Shown one piece after another: positions 8,942-17,227 of a DNA stretch of 64,000 nt. A model generated the notes under the pieces. It saw nothing but the letters and a program-made list of their open reading frames with translations, was not told where the DNA came from and ran no database searches. Positions within the stretch are counted from its first letter, which is position 1. Each line of letters starts with the position of its first letter. Made by a program: the position numbers and the translations under genes. Source of the stretch: Flavobacterium limnophilum (GTDB taxonomy: Bacteria > Bacteroidota > Bacteroidia > Flavobacteriales > Flavobacteriaceae); assembly GCF_027111315.2 (NCBI RefSeq), contig NZ_CP114289.2, forward strand, positions 2,232,001 through 2,296,000, in the 5' to 3' direction.

Positions 8942-10192
8942 ATGAATACAATCATCCGGGAAGCCAAAATTATCGATTCCGAAAGTCCTTTTCACAACCA
9001 AACCGTTGATATTTTAATTGTTGATGGTGTCATCAAAAAAATAGGAACTTCGCTTCCCAATCCAGAAAATGCCGAGGAAGTAAAACTCGACAATTTGCAT
9101 CTTTCACAAGGTTGGTTTGACAGCAGTGTTTCGCTTGGAGAACCTGGTTTTGAAGACCGGGAAACGATTGCAAACGGCTTGAATGTTGCTGCAAAAAGTG
9201 GCTTCACGGCCATTGCTTTGCAACCCAACTCCTACCCGATTATCGACAATCAATCGCAAATAAATTTTGTAAAAAGCAAAGCCAATGGTTTTGCCACCGA
9301 ACTTTTCCCAATTGGCGCTTTGACCAAGGGAAGCGAAGGAAAAGATATGGCGGAATTATTCGATATGAAAAATGCGGGAGCTGTTGCTTTTGGAGATTAC
9401 AACAAAAGTTTAGACAACGCCAATTTGCTGAAAATTGCCCTGCAATACGTTCAGGATTTTGATGGATTGGTCATTGCTTTCGCCCAAGATTCGAATATAA
9501 AAGGAAACGGAGTTGCCAATGAAGGCATTGTTTCAACAAGATTGGGATTGAAAGGAATACCAGATTTGGCTGAAGAATTGCAAATTGCCAGAAATTTGTT
9601 TCTATTGGAATATACTGGTGGAAAGTTACATATTCCAACCATTTCAACTGCAAAATCAGTAGCGTTAATCAAGGAAGCCAAAGCCAAAGGATTGAAAGTA
9701 ACTTGCAGCGTTTCTGTGCATCATTTGGTTTTAACCGATGAAAAACTGGAAAATTTTGATACAAGATGCAAAGTTTCGCCACCATTGCGAACAGAAACCG
9801 ACAGACAAGCATTGCTTGCCGGAATTCTTGACAATACGATTGATATGATTACAACCGACCACAATCCAATTGACATCGAACACAAAAAAATGGAATTTGA
9901 TTTGGCCAAAAACGGAACAATCAGTTTAGAAAGTGCTTTTGGTGCCTTGTCAACCGTTCTATCTTTAGAAAAAATAATCGAAAAATTGACTTCTGGAAAA
10001 AATACTTTTGGTATTGAATCACAAACCATTGCCGAAGGTCAAAAAGCCAACATCAGCTTATTCAATCCCGAAGGAAAAAGTGTTTTTACCAACGATAATA
10101 TACTATCAAAATCTAAAAACTCCGCTTTTCTGGGAACTGAATTGAAAGGAAAAGTATATGGAATTTACAATCAGGGGAAATTAGTTTTGTAA
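8942..10192 (+). CDS. Dihydroorotase-like protein lacking the metal-binding HxH motif
   Basis: This 416-residue amidohydrolase aligns by eye along its length with the PyrC type found in multifunctional complexes: LSQGWFDS, GEPGFEDRETI, VSVHHLVLTDE and TTDHNP. The usual DxHxH at the first strand reads DSSVS (residues 60-64), and the HxxHxS histidine is changed (HIPTIS). The late His and Asp (SVHHL, TTDH) remain. Dihydroorotase would close the ring in pyrimidine synthesis, but with three metal ligands lost this copy is probably a non-catalytic partner, like inactive pDHO subunits that assemble with aspartate transcarbamoylase. A second, active pyrC elsewhere is expected. It begins a likely run of three genes. 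Confidence 0.8.
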   Translation: MNTIIREAKIIDSESPFHNQTVDILIVDGVIKKIGTSLPNPENAEEVKLDNLHLSQGWFDSSVSLGEPGFEDRETIANGLNVAAKSGFTAIALQPNSYPIIDNQSQINFVKSKANGFATELFPIGALTKGSEGKDMAELFDMKNAGAVAFGDYNKSLDNANLLKIALQYVQDFDGLVIAFAQDSNIKGNGVANEGIVSTRLGLKGIPDLAEELQIARNLFLLEYTGGKLHIPTISTAKSVALIKEAKAKGLKVTCSVSVHHLVLTDEKLENFDTRCKVSPPLRTETDRQALLAGILDNTIDMITTDHNPIDIEHKKMEFDLAKNGTISLESAFGALSTVLSLEKIIEKLTSGKNTFGIESQTIAEGQKANISLFNPEGKSVFTNDNILSKSKNSAFLGTELKGKVYGIYNQGKLVL

Positions 10193-10225
10193 TCACCAAA
10201 CCTCAAAGGCTTAAATCAAATAAAA

Positions 10226-10555
10226 ATGGAAAATAACAACATCGATGAAGGAAAAAGCATTGCAATTGTGAGTTACATCACCATTATTGGTGCGATTGCA
10301 GCTATTTTTATGAACCAAGACAAGAAAAATAGTTTTGCTGCTTTTCATATTCGTCAGGCATTAGGAATATTTATTTCGTTTTTTTTAATCGGGTATTTCA
10401 TAGGTTATTTTGATAGTTGGATGATATCTTCTGCTTTTTATGTTTTTTACTTCATACTCTGGATTTATGGATTTCTTGGAGCATTGCAAGGCCAGATGAA
10501 ACTGATTCCGTTATTGGGAGAACAATTTCAAAAAATATTTAAAAATATCGAATAA
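10226..10555 (+). CDS. DUF4870/Tic20-like small membrane protein
   Basis: This 109-residue protein has about three to four membrane helices (SIAIVSYITIIGAIAAIF, ALGIFISFFLIGYFIGYF, AFYVFYFILWIYGFLGAL) and the conserved FAAFHIRQALG signature of the DUF4870/Tic20-type family between the first two. No catalytic residues are evident and the function is unknown. It lies 33 bp after the dihydroorotase-like gene and 3 bp before the esterase gene, so all three are probably co-transcribed. Confidence 0.75.
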   Translation: MENNNIDEGKSIAIVSYITIIGAIAAIFMNQDKKNSFAAFHIRQALGIFISFFLIGYFIGYFDSWMISSAFYVFYFILWIYGFLGALQGQMKLIPLLGEQFQKIFKNIE

Positions 10556-10558
10556 TAT

Positions 10559-11209
10559 ATGAATTTATCACTAGAATATCTCGTAAGAGAACCCAAAATA
10601 AAGTTGGACAAAAATCCACTTTTACTATTAATTCACGGTTACGGTAGCAACGAACAAGATTTATTTTCATTCGCCACCGAACTTCCTGACGAATATTATA
10701 TTGTTTCGGTACGTGCTCCCTACGATATACAATACGGAAGCTACGCTTGGTACGCTATCAACTTTGATGCTGACCAAAACAAGTTTTCCGACAACGAGCA
10801 AGCCAAAACTTCGAGAGATTTAATTGCTCAATTTATTGATGAATTAGAAGCCAATTACCCGATTGATAATGAAAACGTGACTTTAATTGGTTTTAGCCAA
10901 GGAGCCATATTGAGTTATGCTGTGGCGCTTTCACATCCTGAAAAAGTGCAAAGAGTGGTGGCGATGAGCGGTTACGTCAACCCGGAAATTATAGAAGAAA
11001 ATTACCTAAAAAATTCCTTTTCGAATCTTAAAATATTCACTTCCCACGGAACGGTTGACCAAGTAATCCCGGTGGAATGGGGACGAAAAGCAAAACCTTT
11101 TCTGGAGAATTTAGGCATCAATTCGACGTATAAAGAATATCCGATTGGTCACGGCGTTTCACCACAAAATTTTTATGATTTCAAGAATTGGATTTTGGCA
11201 AATACGTAA
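10559..11209 (+). CDS. Alpha/beta-hydrolase, phospholipase/carboxylesterase family
   Basis: This 216-residue esterase has the oxyanion-region motif LLIHGYGSNEQDLF, the nucleophile elbow GFSQG (Ser near residue 117), the acid in TVDQVIPVEWG and the catalytic histidine in YPIGHGVSP. The fold and length match YpfH/YtpA-type carboxylesterases. There is no signal peptide, so it is cytoplasmic. The natural ester substrate cannot be predicted. It is the last gene of the short plus-strand run and is followed at once by a palindrome. Confidence 0.88.
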   Translation: MNLSLEYLVREPKIKLDKNPLLLLIHGYGSNEQDLFSFATELPDEYYIVSVRAPYDIQYGSYAWYAINFDADQNKFSDNEQAKTSRDLIAQFIDELEANYPIDNENVTLIGFSQGAILSYAVALSHPEKVQRVVAMSGYVNPEIIEENYLKNSFSNLKIFTSHGTVDQVIPVEWGRKAKPFLENLGINSTYKEYPIGHGVSPQNFYDFKNWILANT

Positions 11210-11217
11210 AATAACAC

Positions 11218-11246
11218 GTAGAGACGGGTTTGAAACCCGTCTCTAC
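11218..11246. terminator. Perfect 14-bp-arm palindrome between convergent genes
   Basis: GTAGAGACGGGTTT and its exact complement flank a single central G at 11232. The site sits between the converging esterase gene and the gene at 11262-11762 and could act as a bidirectional terminator. Similar GTAGAGACG...CGTCTCTAC hairpins are scattered in many genomes, so it may also be a mobile palindromic unit. Confidence 0.6.
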
Positions 11247-11261
11247 TGCGCAGGAATCCGT

Positions 11262-11762
11262 TTATTTCTGGTACAACAAAGATTGAAATGTTTCGAAAGA
11301 AACCGTTTCGTCATCATTGACAAAATACTTTATCAATACCTCTCCCCAATATTCTCCGTCACTGAAATCGGCAATAATCCAACGGTGGTTCAAGACTTTC
11401 ACTTTATTGATGATGAATTTATTGGCTCCAATTTGATCTTGTCCTGTGTATGGATTCCCTTTTGGATTGGCATTCAAATCCATTAATTTTTCGGTTACAA
11501 AAGGAATCAACTTTTCGACTTGAATTGTTTTTGTAGCATTGTCGGGATTGAAATAATTCTGTGCATTTTCATTTTTTTCCAAAGAAAAATAGTTGGCATC
11601 GACCAATTTGGCATTGGCTGCTTCTAAATCTTTCTTCAATTTTGCTTCTGTTTTAGTGCATTTGTTTTGTTGGAAAGCCAGTTCTTTGCTGAAATACATA
11701 TACGTAAAAACATTAAAAAGCAGCACAAGAATAAAAAGATAAAGCAATAAAGATTTTTTCAT
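11262..11762 (-). CDS. Membrane-anchored hypothetical protein with coiled coil
   Basis: This 166-residue protein has a single N-terminal membrane helix (residues 5-25), then a charged helical stretch likely to be a coiled coil (ELAFQQNKCTKTEAKLKKDLEAANAK in part). A compact C-terminal domain ends in DFSDGEYWGEVLIKYFV. I do not recognise a family with a known function. It lies 12 bp downstream of the metallo-hydrolase gene on the same strand, so the two are probably one operon. Confidence 0.6.
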   Translation of the reverse strand: MKKSLLLYLFILVLLFNVFTYMYFSKELAFQQNKCTKTEAKLKKDLEAANAKLVDANYFSLEKNENAQNYFNPDNATKTIQVEKLIPFVTEKLMDLNANPKGNPYTGQDQIGANKFIINKVKVLNHRWIIADFSDGEYWGEVLIKYFVNDDETVSFETFQSLLYQK

Positions 11763-11774
11763 TTTCAGGTAATA

Positions 11775-12539
11775 TTAAATAGTAATTTCCAAGTTGTCAT
11801 AAGCCAAATAAACGTTTTCCGGCAATTTTTGTTGCACTTCTTCATGAAAACCCATAAGATGGCTAATATGTGTGAGATAGGCTTTTTCGGGTTGAATCAT
11901 TGCGATAAAATCCAAGGCTTCCTGCAGGTTGAAATGCGTGTCGTGGGGCGTTTCTCGTAGCGCATTTATAACCAATACTTTCAGGTTTTTCAATTTGGCA
12001 ATTTCACTTTCTTCTACCGTTTTAACGTCGGTCAAATAAGCAAAATTATCTATTCGGTATCCAAAAACAGGAAGGTTACCGTGCATCACGTTTATGGGAA
12101 TTGCCTTTTTATTTCCAATGGCAAAAGGATAATTATTGACTACTTCAATTGCTTTTACGGAAGGAGCGCCGGGATATCTATTTTCAGTTTTAAAAACGTA
12201 ATCGAATCGCAATTTCAAATTATCAATTACGCGTTGATTGGCATAAATCGGGATTTCGCCCTGCTTGAAATTGAACGGACGGATGTCATCCAATCCAGCA
12301 GTATGATCCGAATGTTCGTGGGTGTATAAAATTCCATCCACTTTTTGACAATTCGAAGTCAACATCTGTTGTCTGAAATCGGGACCACAATCGACAACAT
12401 ACGAATGGTTTTCCCAATGAATCCAGACCGAAACCCGGAGTCTTTTGTCCTTTAAATCAGTACTTAAACAAACCGGATGATTACTGCCAATTATGGGGAT
12501 TCCTTGCGAGGTTCCAGTTCCTAAAAAATATACTTTCAT
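11775..12539 (-). CDS. MBL-fold metallo-hydrolase, PhnP-like
   Basis: This 254-residue enzyme shows the metallo-beta-lactamase metal motif THEHSDHTAGLDD (HxHxDH near residues 74-79), with the later metal histidines in VMHGNLPVFGYRI and THISHLMGFHEE. The N-terminus FLGTGTSQGIPIIG is typical of the PhnP/RNase Z-like branch. PhnP is a cyclic ribose phosphodiesterase, but no phosphonate genes are nearby, so the substrate is open. It is the first gene of a two-gene minus-strand unit. Confidence 0.85.
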   Translation of the reverse strand: MKVYFLGTGTSQGIPIIGSNHPVCLSTDLKDKRLRVSVWIHWENHSYVVDCGPDFRQQMLTSNCQKVDGILYTHEHSDHTAGLDDIRPFNFKQGEIPIYANQRVIDNLKLRFDYVFKTENRYPGAPSVKAIEVVNNYPFAIGNKKAIPINVMHGNLPVFGYRIDNFAYLTDVKTVEESEIAKLKNLKVLVINALRETPHDTHFNLQEALDFIAMIQPEKAYLTHISHLMGFHEEVQQKLPENVYLAYDNLEITI

Positions 12540-12610
12540 CTAGCACGATATTTGCTAATTATTTTTACAAAAATAGGATTAATTTCTCTTTCATAAGAAG
12601 CCTATTTAAT

Positions 12611-12618
12611 TAACTTTG
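12611..12618 (+). promoter_or_regulatory. -7 promoter element (TAACTTTG)
   Basis: TAACTTTG matches TAnnTTTG and lies 28 bp before the ATG at 12647. No convincing -33 box was found. Confidence 0.5.
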
Positions 12619-12646
12619 TAGAAATAATCCCTATACTTCTAATAAT

Positions 12647-14107
12647 ATGGATAAAAAGATAAAACTCAAGGGTGACAGAGTCATCGAACAAATCCCTTCC
12701 ATCAAAGACAAAGCGCTTCGTATCAACTTGAACGAAAACATTTATGGGACTTTTGCCGAAATTGGAGCTGGACAAGAAACAGTGAGACATTTTTTTAGGG
12801 CTGGGGGTTCTTCTGGAACAATTGCAAAGGCAACATCTGCTTATGACAAGGACTTTAGCGACGTTATTTACGGTATCGAAGCCGATGGTCGTTATGTAAC
12901 CGAAAGTCGTCTCAAAAAAATGCTTTCGCACGAGGTAAATCTTATCGAAAAACGGTTGAGCAGAGCCAAACATCCCAACAAAATGTTTTTCAGTTATGCC
13001 AATACCGTTGCCACCATTGACTTTGCCAAACAATTTAAAGGACACGGATGGGTTGGTATCCGATTTCAAATCGAACCAAACGAAGATTACAACGACATCA
13101 TTCTGCACATTCGTTTCAAGGAAACCGATGTGCGATTGCAACAAGAAACATTGGGAATTCTTGGGGTGAATTTAATTTATAGTGCTTTTTACAAACACAA
13201 CGATCCTAAAAAAATCCTGCGTTATTTATACGACCATTTAGACAAAGACCAGCTGGAAATAGACACCATCAATTTCTCTGGCCCTTGTTTTAAAGATGTC
13301 GATAATCGTTTAATGAGTTTGCAATTGGTAAAAAACGGAATGACCGATGCCGTGATATTTGACCCTCAAGCCAGAAACGTGCTGCCGGCAGCCATATTGT
13401 ACAAAAAAAACATTCTTACCCTGAGAGGGAGTTTCCGTCCCGTGACCAAGGTAAACATGGACATGTACAAAGAGTCGCTTAAAATGTTTTTGAACGAAAA
13501 CAAAGTGGATGCCGAAAACACCTTGGTAATCTTTGAAATCACCTTGTCCAACTTGCGTTCCGATGGGGAAATCGACGAAAGAGATTTTATGGATCGAGCC
13601 GAATTGCTTTGTTCATTGGGACAAACGGTAATGATTTCGAATTTTCAGGAATATTATAGAGTGGTCGAATATTTCTCCAAATACACCAAAGCCAGAATGG
13701 GATTGGCAATGGGTGTCAACAACTTGGTTGACATTTTTGACGAAAAATACTATCGCCACTTGAGTGGTGGTATCTTGGAAGCCTTTGGAAAATTATTCTA
13801 CCGAGACATGAAAGTATATTTGTATCCAATGCTTGGCGAAAACGGTGAAATATTGAATTCTGAAACATTAAAAGTTCATCCCCGAATGAAGGAATTGTAC
13901 AAATTTTTCAAATTCAACGGCAAAGTGGTCGATATCACCAACTTTGACCCCGAAAACTTGGAGGTTTTCTCCCGTGAAGTATTGAAAATGATTGGCCAAA
14001 ACAAACCCGGTTGGGAAACAATGCTTCCTCCCGGAGTTGCCGAAATCATCAAGAAAAAATCACTTTTTGGATACAATCCAAATGCATTGTTGGAGACGAG
14101 TAATTAG
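12647..14107 (+). CDS. Conserved soluble protein of unknown function, 486 residues
   Basis: This protein has no signal peptide or membrane helix, and a striking conserved N-terminal part (NENIYGTFAEIGAGQETVRHFF, then RAGGSSGTIAKA) of a type I remember as widely conserved in flavobacteria and some other phyla. Databases sometimes label it a TonB-dependent receptor or nucleotidyltransferase. Nothing visible supports either: there is no plug, no barrel and no nucleotide motif that I recognise. Its conservation and solo position with its own promoter and terminator suggest a housekeeping cytoplasmic role. I do not assign a function. Confidence 0.7.
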   Translation: MDKKIKLKGDRVIEQIPSIKDKALRINLNENIYGTFAEIGAGQETVRHFFRAGGSSGTIAKATSAYDKDFSDVIYGIEADGRYVTESRLKKMLSHEVNLIEKRLSRAKHPNKMFFSYANTVATIDFAKQFKGHGWVGIRFQIEPNEDYNDIILHIRFKETDVRLQQETLGILGVNLIYSAFYKHNDPKKILRYLYDHLDKDQLEIDTINFSGPCFKDVDNRLMSLQLVKNGMTDAVIFDPQARNVLPAAILYKKNILTLRGSFRPVTKVNMDMYKESLKMFLNENKVDAENTLVIFEITLSNLRSDGEIDERDFMDRAELLCSLGQTVMISNFQEYYRVVEYFSKYTKARMGLAMGVNNLVDIFDEKYYRHLSGGILEAFGKLFYRDMKVYLYPMLGENGEILNSETLKVHPRMKELYKFFKFNGKVVDITNFDPENLEVFSREVLKMIGQNKPGWETMLPPGVAEIIKKKSLFGYNPNALLETSN

Positions 14108-14130
14108 TTAACCTATCCGATTTAGATACA

Positions 14131-14166
14131 AAAAGCCGAGGAAAAAATATTTTTTTTCGGCTTTTC
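14131..14166 (+). terminator. Rho-independent-type terminator
   Basis: AAAAGCCGAGGAAAAAAT pairs with ATTTTTTTCGGCTTTT downstream of the 486-residue protein gene and ends in T-rich DNA. Confidence 0.75.
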
Positions 14167-14209
14167 AATTTTAAACGTCAGAAAAATCTTTAAATATTAA
14201 AAAGATATG

Positions 14210-14217
14210 TATCTTTG
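14210..14217 (+). promoter_or_regulatory. -7 promoter element (TATCTTTG)
   Basis: TATCTTTG lies 43 bp before the ATG of the next hypothetical gene and just after the preceding terminator. Confidence 0.5.
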
Positions 14218-14260
14218 ATTTAAAGTTTAAAAAAAAATAATTTAAGTTCAAATAACAAAA

Positions 14261-14872
14261 ATGAAATTTCCAATTGTAATTCACCAAAAGCCAACTATAT
14301 TAGAAATATTTTTTATTATAATCATACTTTCAATTACTTTTATTCCTTTCGTTTATGGGATAAATACTAAACACCCAATATTTTGTATTAGCCTCATTTT
14401 GGGTATAATCTGCTTTATACAATTTAATAAAATTAGAAAAGGCAAATTCACTCCTTTGAAAATGATACAAAAAACAATAGTAGTTAGTTTTTCTGAAAAC
14501 AACATCGAAATTAACGAAAATAAAAATAGTACAATTTACAAATGGAGCGATTTACAAGAAATCGAAATTAATATATTTGCTTATAAAGGCAGGTTTTATG
14601 GAAGTGACAATAGAACTTATAATGGAATCGAAAATTCAATAAAATTTATCAAGAACGAACAAAAATTTAAATACCAATTTTACATCGAAAATATTAATCA
14701 ATTTAAATTATTAAAAGAACAATTTAAAACAATAATTCTACCCCAATTAAAACAATTCCAAAATTTAAAAAAAATAAGTCGTTTACAGTCTCAATTAAAT
14801 TTTGCCAGAGATAACAGAAACCTTAATCTTAATAACGATATTGATTATCTAGACGTTACGGATTATCAATAA
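14261..14872 (+). CDS. Hypothetical protein with two N-terminal membrane helices
   Basis: In this 203-residue protein, helices at about residues 14-33 and 39-56 form a short hairpin in the membrane. The cytoplasmic part has a YKWSDLQEIEI segment like bacterial PH-type (YcxB/DUF-type) domains, then a helical Gln/Lys/Asn-rich tail. The gene is very AT-rich with A-rich codons compared with its neighbours. No function is recognised. It converges on bcp. Confidence 0.55.
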   Translation: MKFPIVIHQKPTILEIFFIIIILSITFIPFVYGINTKHPIFCISLILGIICFIQFNKIRKGKFTPLKMIQKTIVVSFSENNIEINENKNSTIYKWSDLQEIEINIFAYKGRFYGSDNRTYNGIENSIKFIKNEQKFKYQFYIENINQFKLLKEQFKTIILPQLKQFQNLKKISRLQSQLNFARDNRNLNLNNDIDYLDVTDYQ

Positions 14873-14910
14873 AATCAATACAAAAGGAATTGCTTTGTGG
14901 CGTTTTTGAT

Positions 14911-15363
14911 TTACTTCAAAATCTGCGCAGCGTGAGCTTTGGTTTTTACATCCGATATAACATCCTCAATAATTCCATTTTCGTCAATGACAAACGTGGT
15001 TCTGTGGATACCGTCATATTCTCTTCCCATAAACTTTTTGGGACCCCAAACTCCAAAGGCTTCTATTACCGATTTGTCTTCGTCTGCCAATAACGGAAAC
15101 GGGAAATCATATTTTTCCTTGAACTTGGCTTGGGCTTTGGCGGCATCGGCACTGACTCCCAAAAGCGCATAATTATTGGCTTGAAAACGTTCAAAATTGT
15201 CTCTCAAGTCACAGGCTTCGGCGGTACAACCAGGAGTACTTGCTTTTGGGTAGAAAAAAACGACTAATTTTTTCCCTTTATAATCTTCAAGTTGATGTGG
15301 TTTTCCGTCTTGATCTACTCCAAAAAACGCTGGGGCTTGATCTCCTTTTTTTAGTGTTGTCAT
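14911..15363 (-). CDS. bcp: Thioredoxin-dependent thiol peroxidase (Bcp/peroxiredoxin Q)
   Basis: This 150-residue peroxiredoxin has the active site FYPKASTPGCTAEACDLRDN, in which PGCT carries the peroxidatic Cys and the second Cys five residues later is the usual Bcp resolving residue. The length and the ending ADEDKSVIEAFGVWGPKKFMG are standard. It reduces hydroperoxides with thioredoxin in the cytoplasm. It is divergent from nth, with 75 bp between the start codons. Confidence 0.93.
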   Translation of the reverse strand: MTTLKKGDQAPAFFGVDQDGKPHQLEDYKGKKLVVFFYPKASTPGCTAEACDLRDNFERFQANNYALLGVSADAAKAQAKFKEKYDFPFPLLADEDKSVIEAFGVWGPKKFMGREYDGIHRTTFVIDENGIIEDVISDVKTKAHAAQILK

Positions 15364-15438
15364 CTATTTTTAAATTGAATTTGATTTTTGCTATTGAAAT
15401 TGAAATTCCTTTTCTTTACCATTCAAAATTAAACTAAA

Positions 15439-16098
15439 ATGACCAAACAAGAACGTGTAACGTTTGTTATAAATACGTTAAAAGAATTGTATCCCGAGAT
15501 TCCAATTCCCTTGAATCACAAAGATCCATATACATTATTGATAGCGGTTTTACTCTCGGCTCAATGCACGGATGTTCGCGTCAACCAGATTACACCACTG
15601 CTTTTTGCCAAAGCCGACAATCCGTATGATATGGTAAAAATGTCAATTGAGGAAATCAAGGAAATCATTCGTCCTTGTGGTTTGTCGCCAATGAAAGCGA
15701 AAGGAATTCACGGTTTGTCGCATATTTTGATTGATAAACACGGTGGCGAAGTGCCGCAAAGTTTTGAATATTTGGAAGAATTGCCAGCCGTGGGACATAA
15801 GACGGCTAGTGTCGTAATGTCACAAGCCTTTGGTGTTCCCGCTTTTCCGGTGGATACCCACATTCACCGATTAATGTATCGATGGAATTTATCCAATGGA
15901 AAAAATGTCGTGCAGACCGAAAAAGATGCAAAAAGGATTTTCCCTGAGGAAACCTGGAATGATTTGCATCTTCAAATGATTTGGTACGGTCGAGAATATT
16001 CGCCGGCAAGAGGTTGGGATTTAGAGAAAGATATTATCACCAAAACGGTTGGCAAAAAATCAGTTTTAGAAGAATACTACAAAAAAACGTCCCGATAA
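15439..16098 (+). CDS. nth: Endonuclease III-type DNA glycosylase without the C-terminal iron-sulfur cluster
   Basis: This 219-residue protein has the helix-hairpin-helix LPAVGHKTASVVMSQAFG with the catalytic Lys, and the catalytic Asp in PVDTHIHRL. The family excises oxidised pyrimidines and nicks abasic sites in base-excision repair. The end (WYGREYSPARGWDLEKD onward) contains no cysteine, while E. coli Nth has a Cys-X6-Cys-X2-Cys-X5-Cys cluster there. The fold is otherwise complete. It starts 75 bp from divergent bcp and ends inside a terminator hairpin. Confidence 0.9.
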   Translation: MTKQERVTFVINTLKELYPEIPIPLNHKDPYTLLIAVLLSAQCTDVRVNQITPLLFAKADNPYDMVKMSIEEIKEIIRPCGLSPMKAKGIHGLSHILIDKHGGEVPQSFEYLEELPAVGHKTASVVMSQAFGVPAFPVDTHIHRLMYRWNLSNGKNVVQTEKDAKRIFPEETWNDLHLQMIWYGREYSPARGWDLEKDIITKTVGKKSVLEEYYKKTSR

Positions 16099-16112
16099 TT
16101 TCGGGACGTTTT
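16084..16112. terminator. Terminator hairpin overlapping the end of nth
   Basis: The arm 16084-16095 (AAAACGTCCCGA) pairs exactly with 16101-16112 and is flanked by A and T runs, so it can stop transcription from nth and from the converging small gene. Confidence 0.75.
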
Positions 16113-16113
16113 C

Positions 16114-16257
16114 TTAATTAGCTATAATTTCGAAACTTTTATCATTTACTTTTATCACGTTCAACGCTTTAGAGTAATTTAATAAAAAAGAAATAGTCTC
16201 TTTATTTGGTTTCATTGAATTAACAGCTACTGTTTTTTTAGAGTAAATTTTTGCCAT
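16114..16257 (-). CDS. Small conserved flavobacterial protein, 47 residues
   Basis: Starting at MAKIYSKKTVAVNSMKPNK gives a compact basic 47-residue protein. A longer frame to 16314 adds an unlikely N-terminus that would run into the sigma gene's stop. The sequence type (MKPNKETISFLLNYSKAL) resembles a small protein I remember after an ECF sigma gene in other flavobacteria. No function is known. It lies 53 bp downstream of the sigma factor on the same strand and may be co-transcribed with it. Confidence 0.6.
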   Translation of the reverse strand: MAKIYSKKTVAVNSMKPNKETISFLLNYSKALNVIKVNDKSFEIIAN

Positions 16258-16310
16258 ATTGTAATAAAGTTTTTGTTTCTTATTACAACGGAAGAATTTA
16301 CAATTTAGTA

Positions 16311-16895
16311 TCAATTCGTTAAAATAATTTGATGTTTGTCAATCACTTTTCTCATATTCATCAAAGCGTAACGCATTCTACCTAAGGCAGTATTGATACT
16401 AACCCCCGTAATTTCGGAGATTTCCTTGAAGCTCATGTCTTGATACATTCGCATAACCAAAACTTCTTTTTGGTCTGCTGGAAGTTCCTCGATTAATTTT
16501 TTCAAATCCATTTCCACTTGGTCTCGAATAATTTTGTTTTCTATCGTAAGGGAATCGTCGGTCATAATCGAAAAAATGGAGAATTCCTCCGTTTCCCTGA
16601 ACATTGGCATTTTTTTGTTTTTTCGAAAATGGTCGATGATCAAATTGTGCGCAATTCGCATCACCCAGGGCAAGAATTTGCCTTCTTCATTGTAAGATTG
16701 CGATTTTAAAGTTCTAATGACTTTAATGAATGTGTCTTGAAATATATCATTCGAAATATCCCTGTCAGAGATTTTGGAATATATAAAACCGAAAATTTTC
16801 GATTGATGTCTATTGATTAATACAGTCAAAGCATCTTCATTGCCATCAACGTATTTCTTTACCAATAAAGCGTCTGGAAGTTGAATATCAGCCAT
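16311..16895 (-). CDS. ECF-type RNA polymerase sigma factor
   Basis: The start at MADIQLPDALLVKKYV is preferred over one twelve codons upstream because it opens directly with the sigma region 2 pattern. Region 2 (SDRDISNDIFQDTFIKVIRTL, read around residues 50-70) is present, as is region 4 (ADQKEVLVMRMYQDMSFKEI, then GVSINTALGRMRYAL). There is no adjacent anti-sigma (FecR-like or zinc-binding) gene, so control of this sigma is unclear. It is of the sigma-70 family group 4. Its target promoters are not visible. Confidence 0.88.
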   Translation of the reverse strand: MADIQLPDALLVKKYVDGNEDALTVLINRHQSKIFGFIYSKISDRDISNDIFQDTFIKVIRTLKSQSYNEEGKFLPWVMRIAHNLIIDHFRKNKKMPMFRETEEFSIFSIMTDDSLTIENKIIRDQVEMDLKKLIEELPADQKEVLVMRMYQDMSFKEISEITGVSINTALGRMRYALMNMRKVIDKHQIILTN

Positions 16896-17227
16896 AGTTA
16901 TACTTTTAGTTTTAATAAAAAATTGAATCAATTTCTCTAAAAAGTAATTCTATACGATAGGCTAAAGTTTTTTTGTAGTTATTTATTAGTCAAATTTAAC
17001 AAATAATTATCCTAAATCACAAAGAAAACTATAAAATTTATCAAAACAGAAAATTTCGCAAAGGCTATACATACTTTTTCTTCTATAAACTCGTTTATAT
17101 TGGCCAAAAATCAAAAAATTTCATTGATTTTAAAATTTTAAAACTCCTTGACCATAATAATTTGGGATTGCTTCGATGCCAATTCCCATTTCAAAATTGA
17201 TTACTTTTGTGAAAATTCGATTTTCTC
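16896..17227. other. Divergent intergenic region between the sigma gene and uvrA
   Basis: These 332 bp are AT-rich and contain no open frame worth calling. TACTTTTG at 17202-17209 fits a -7 element 18 bp before the uvrA ATG. No convincing SOS-type box, repeat or hairpin was seen. Confidence 0.45.

Noticed and set aside
12647..14107. TonB-dependent receptor, a label I recall for this family
   Set aside because: There is no signal peptide, plug or beta-barrel pattern in the sequence.
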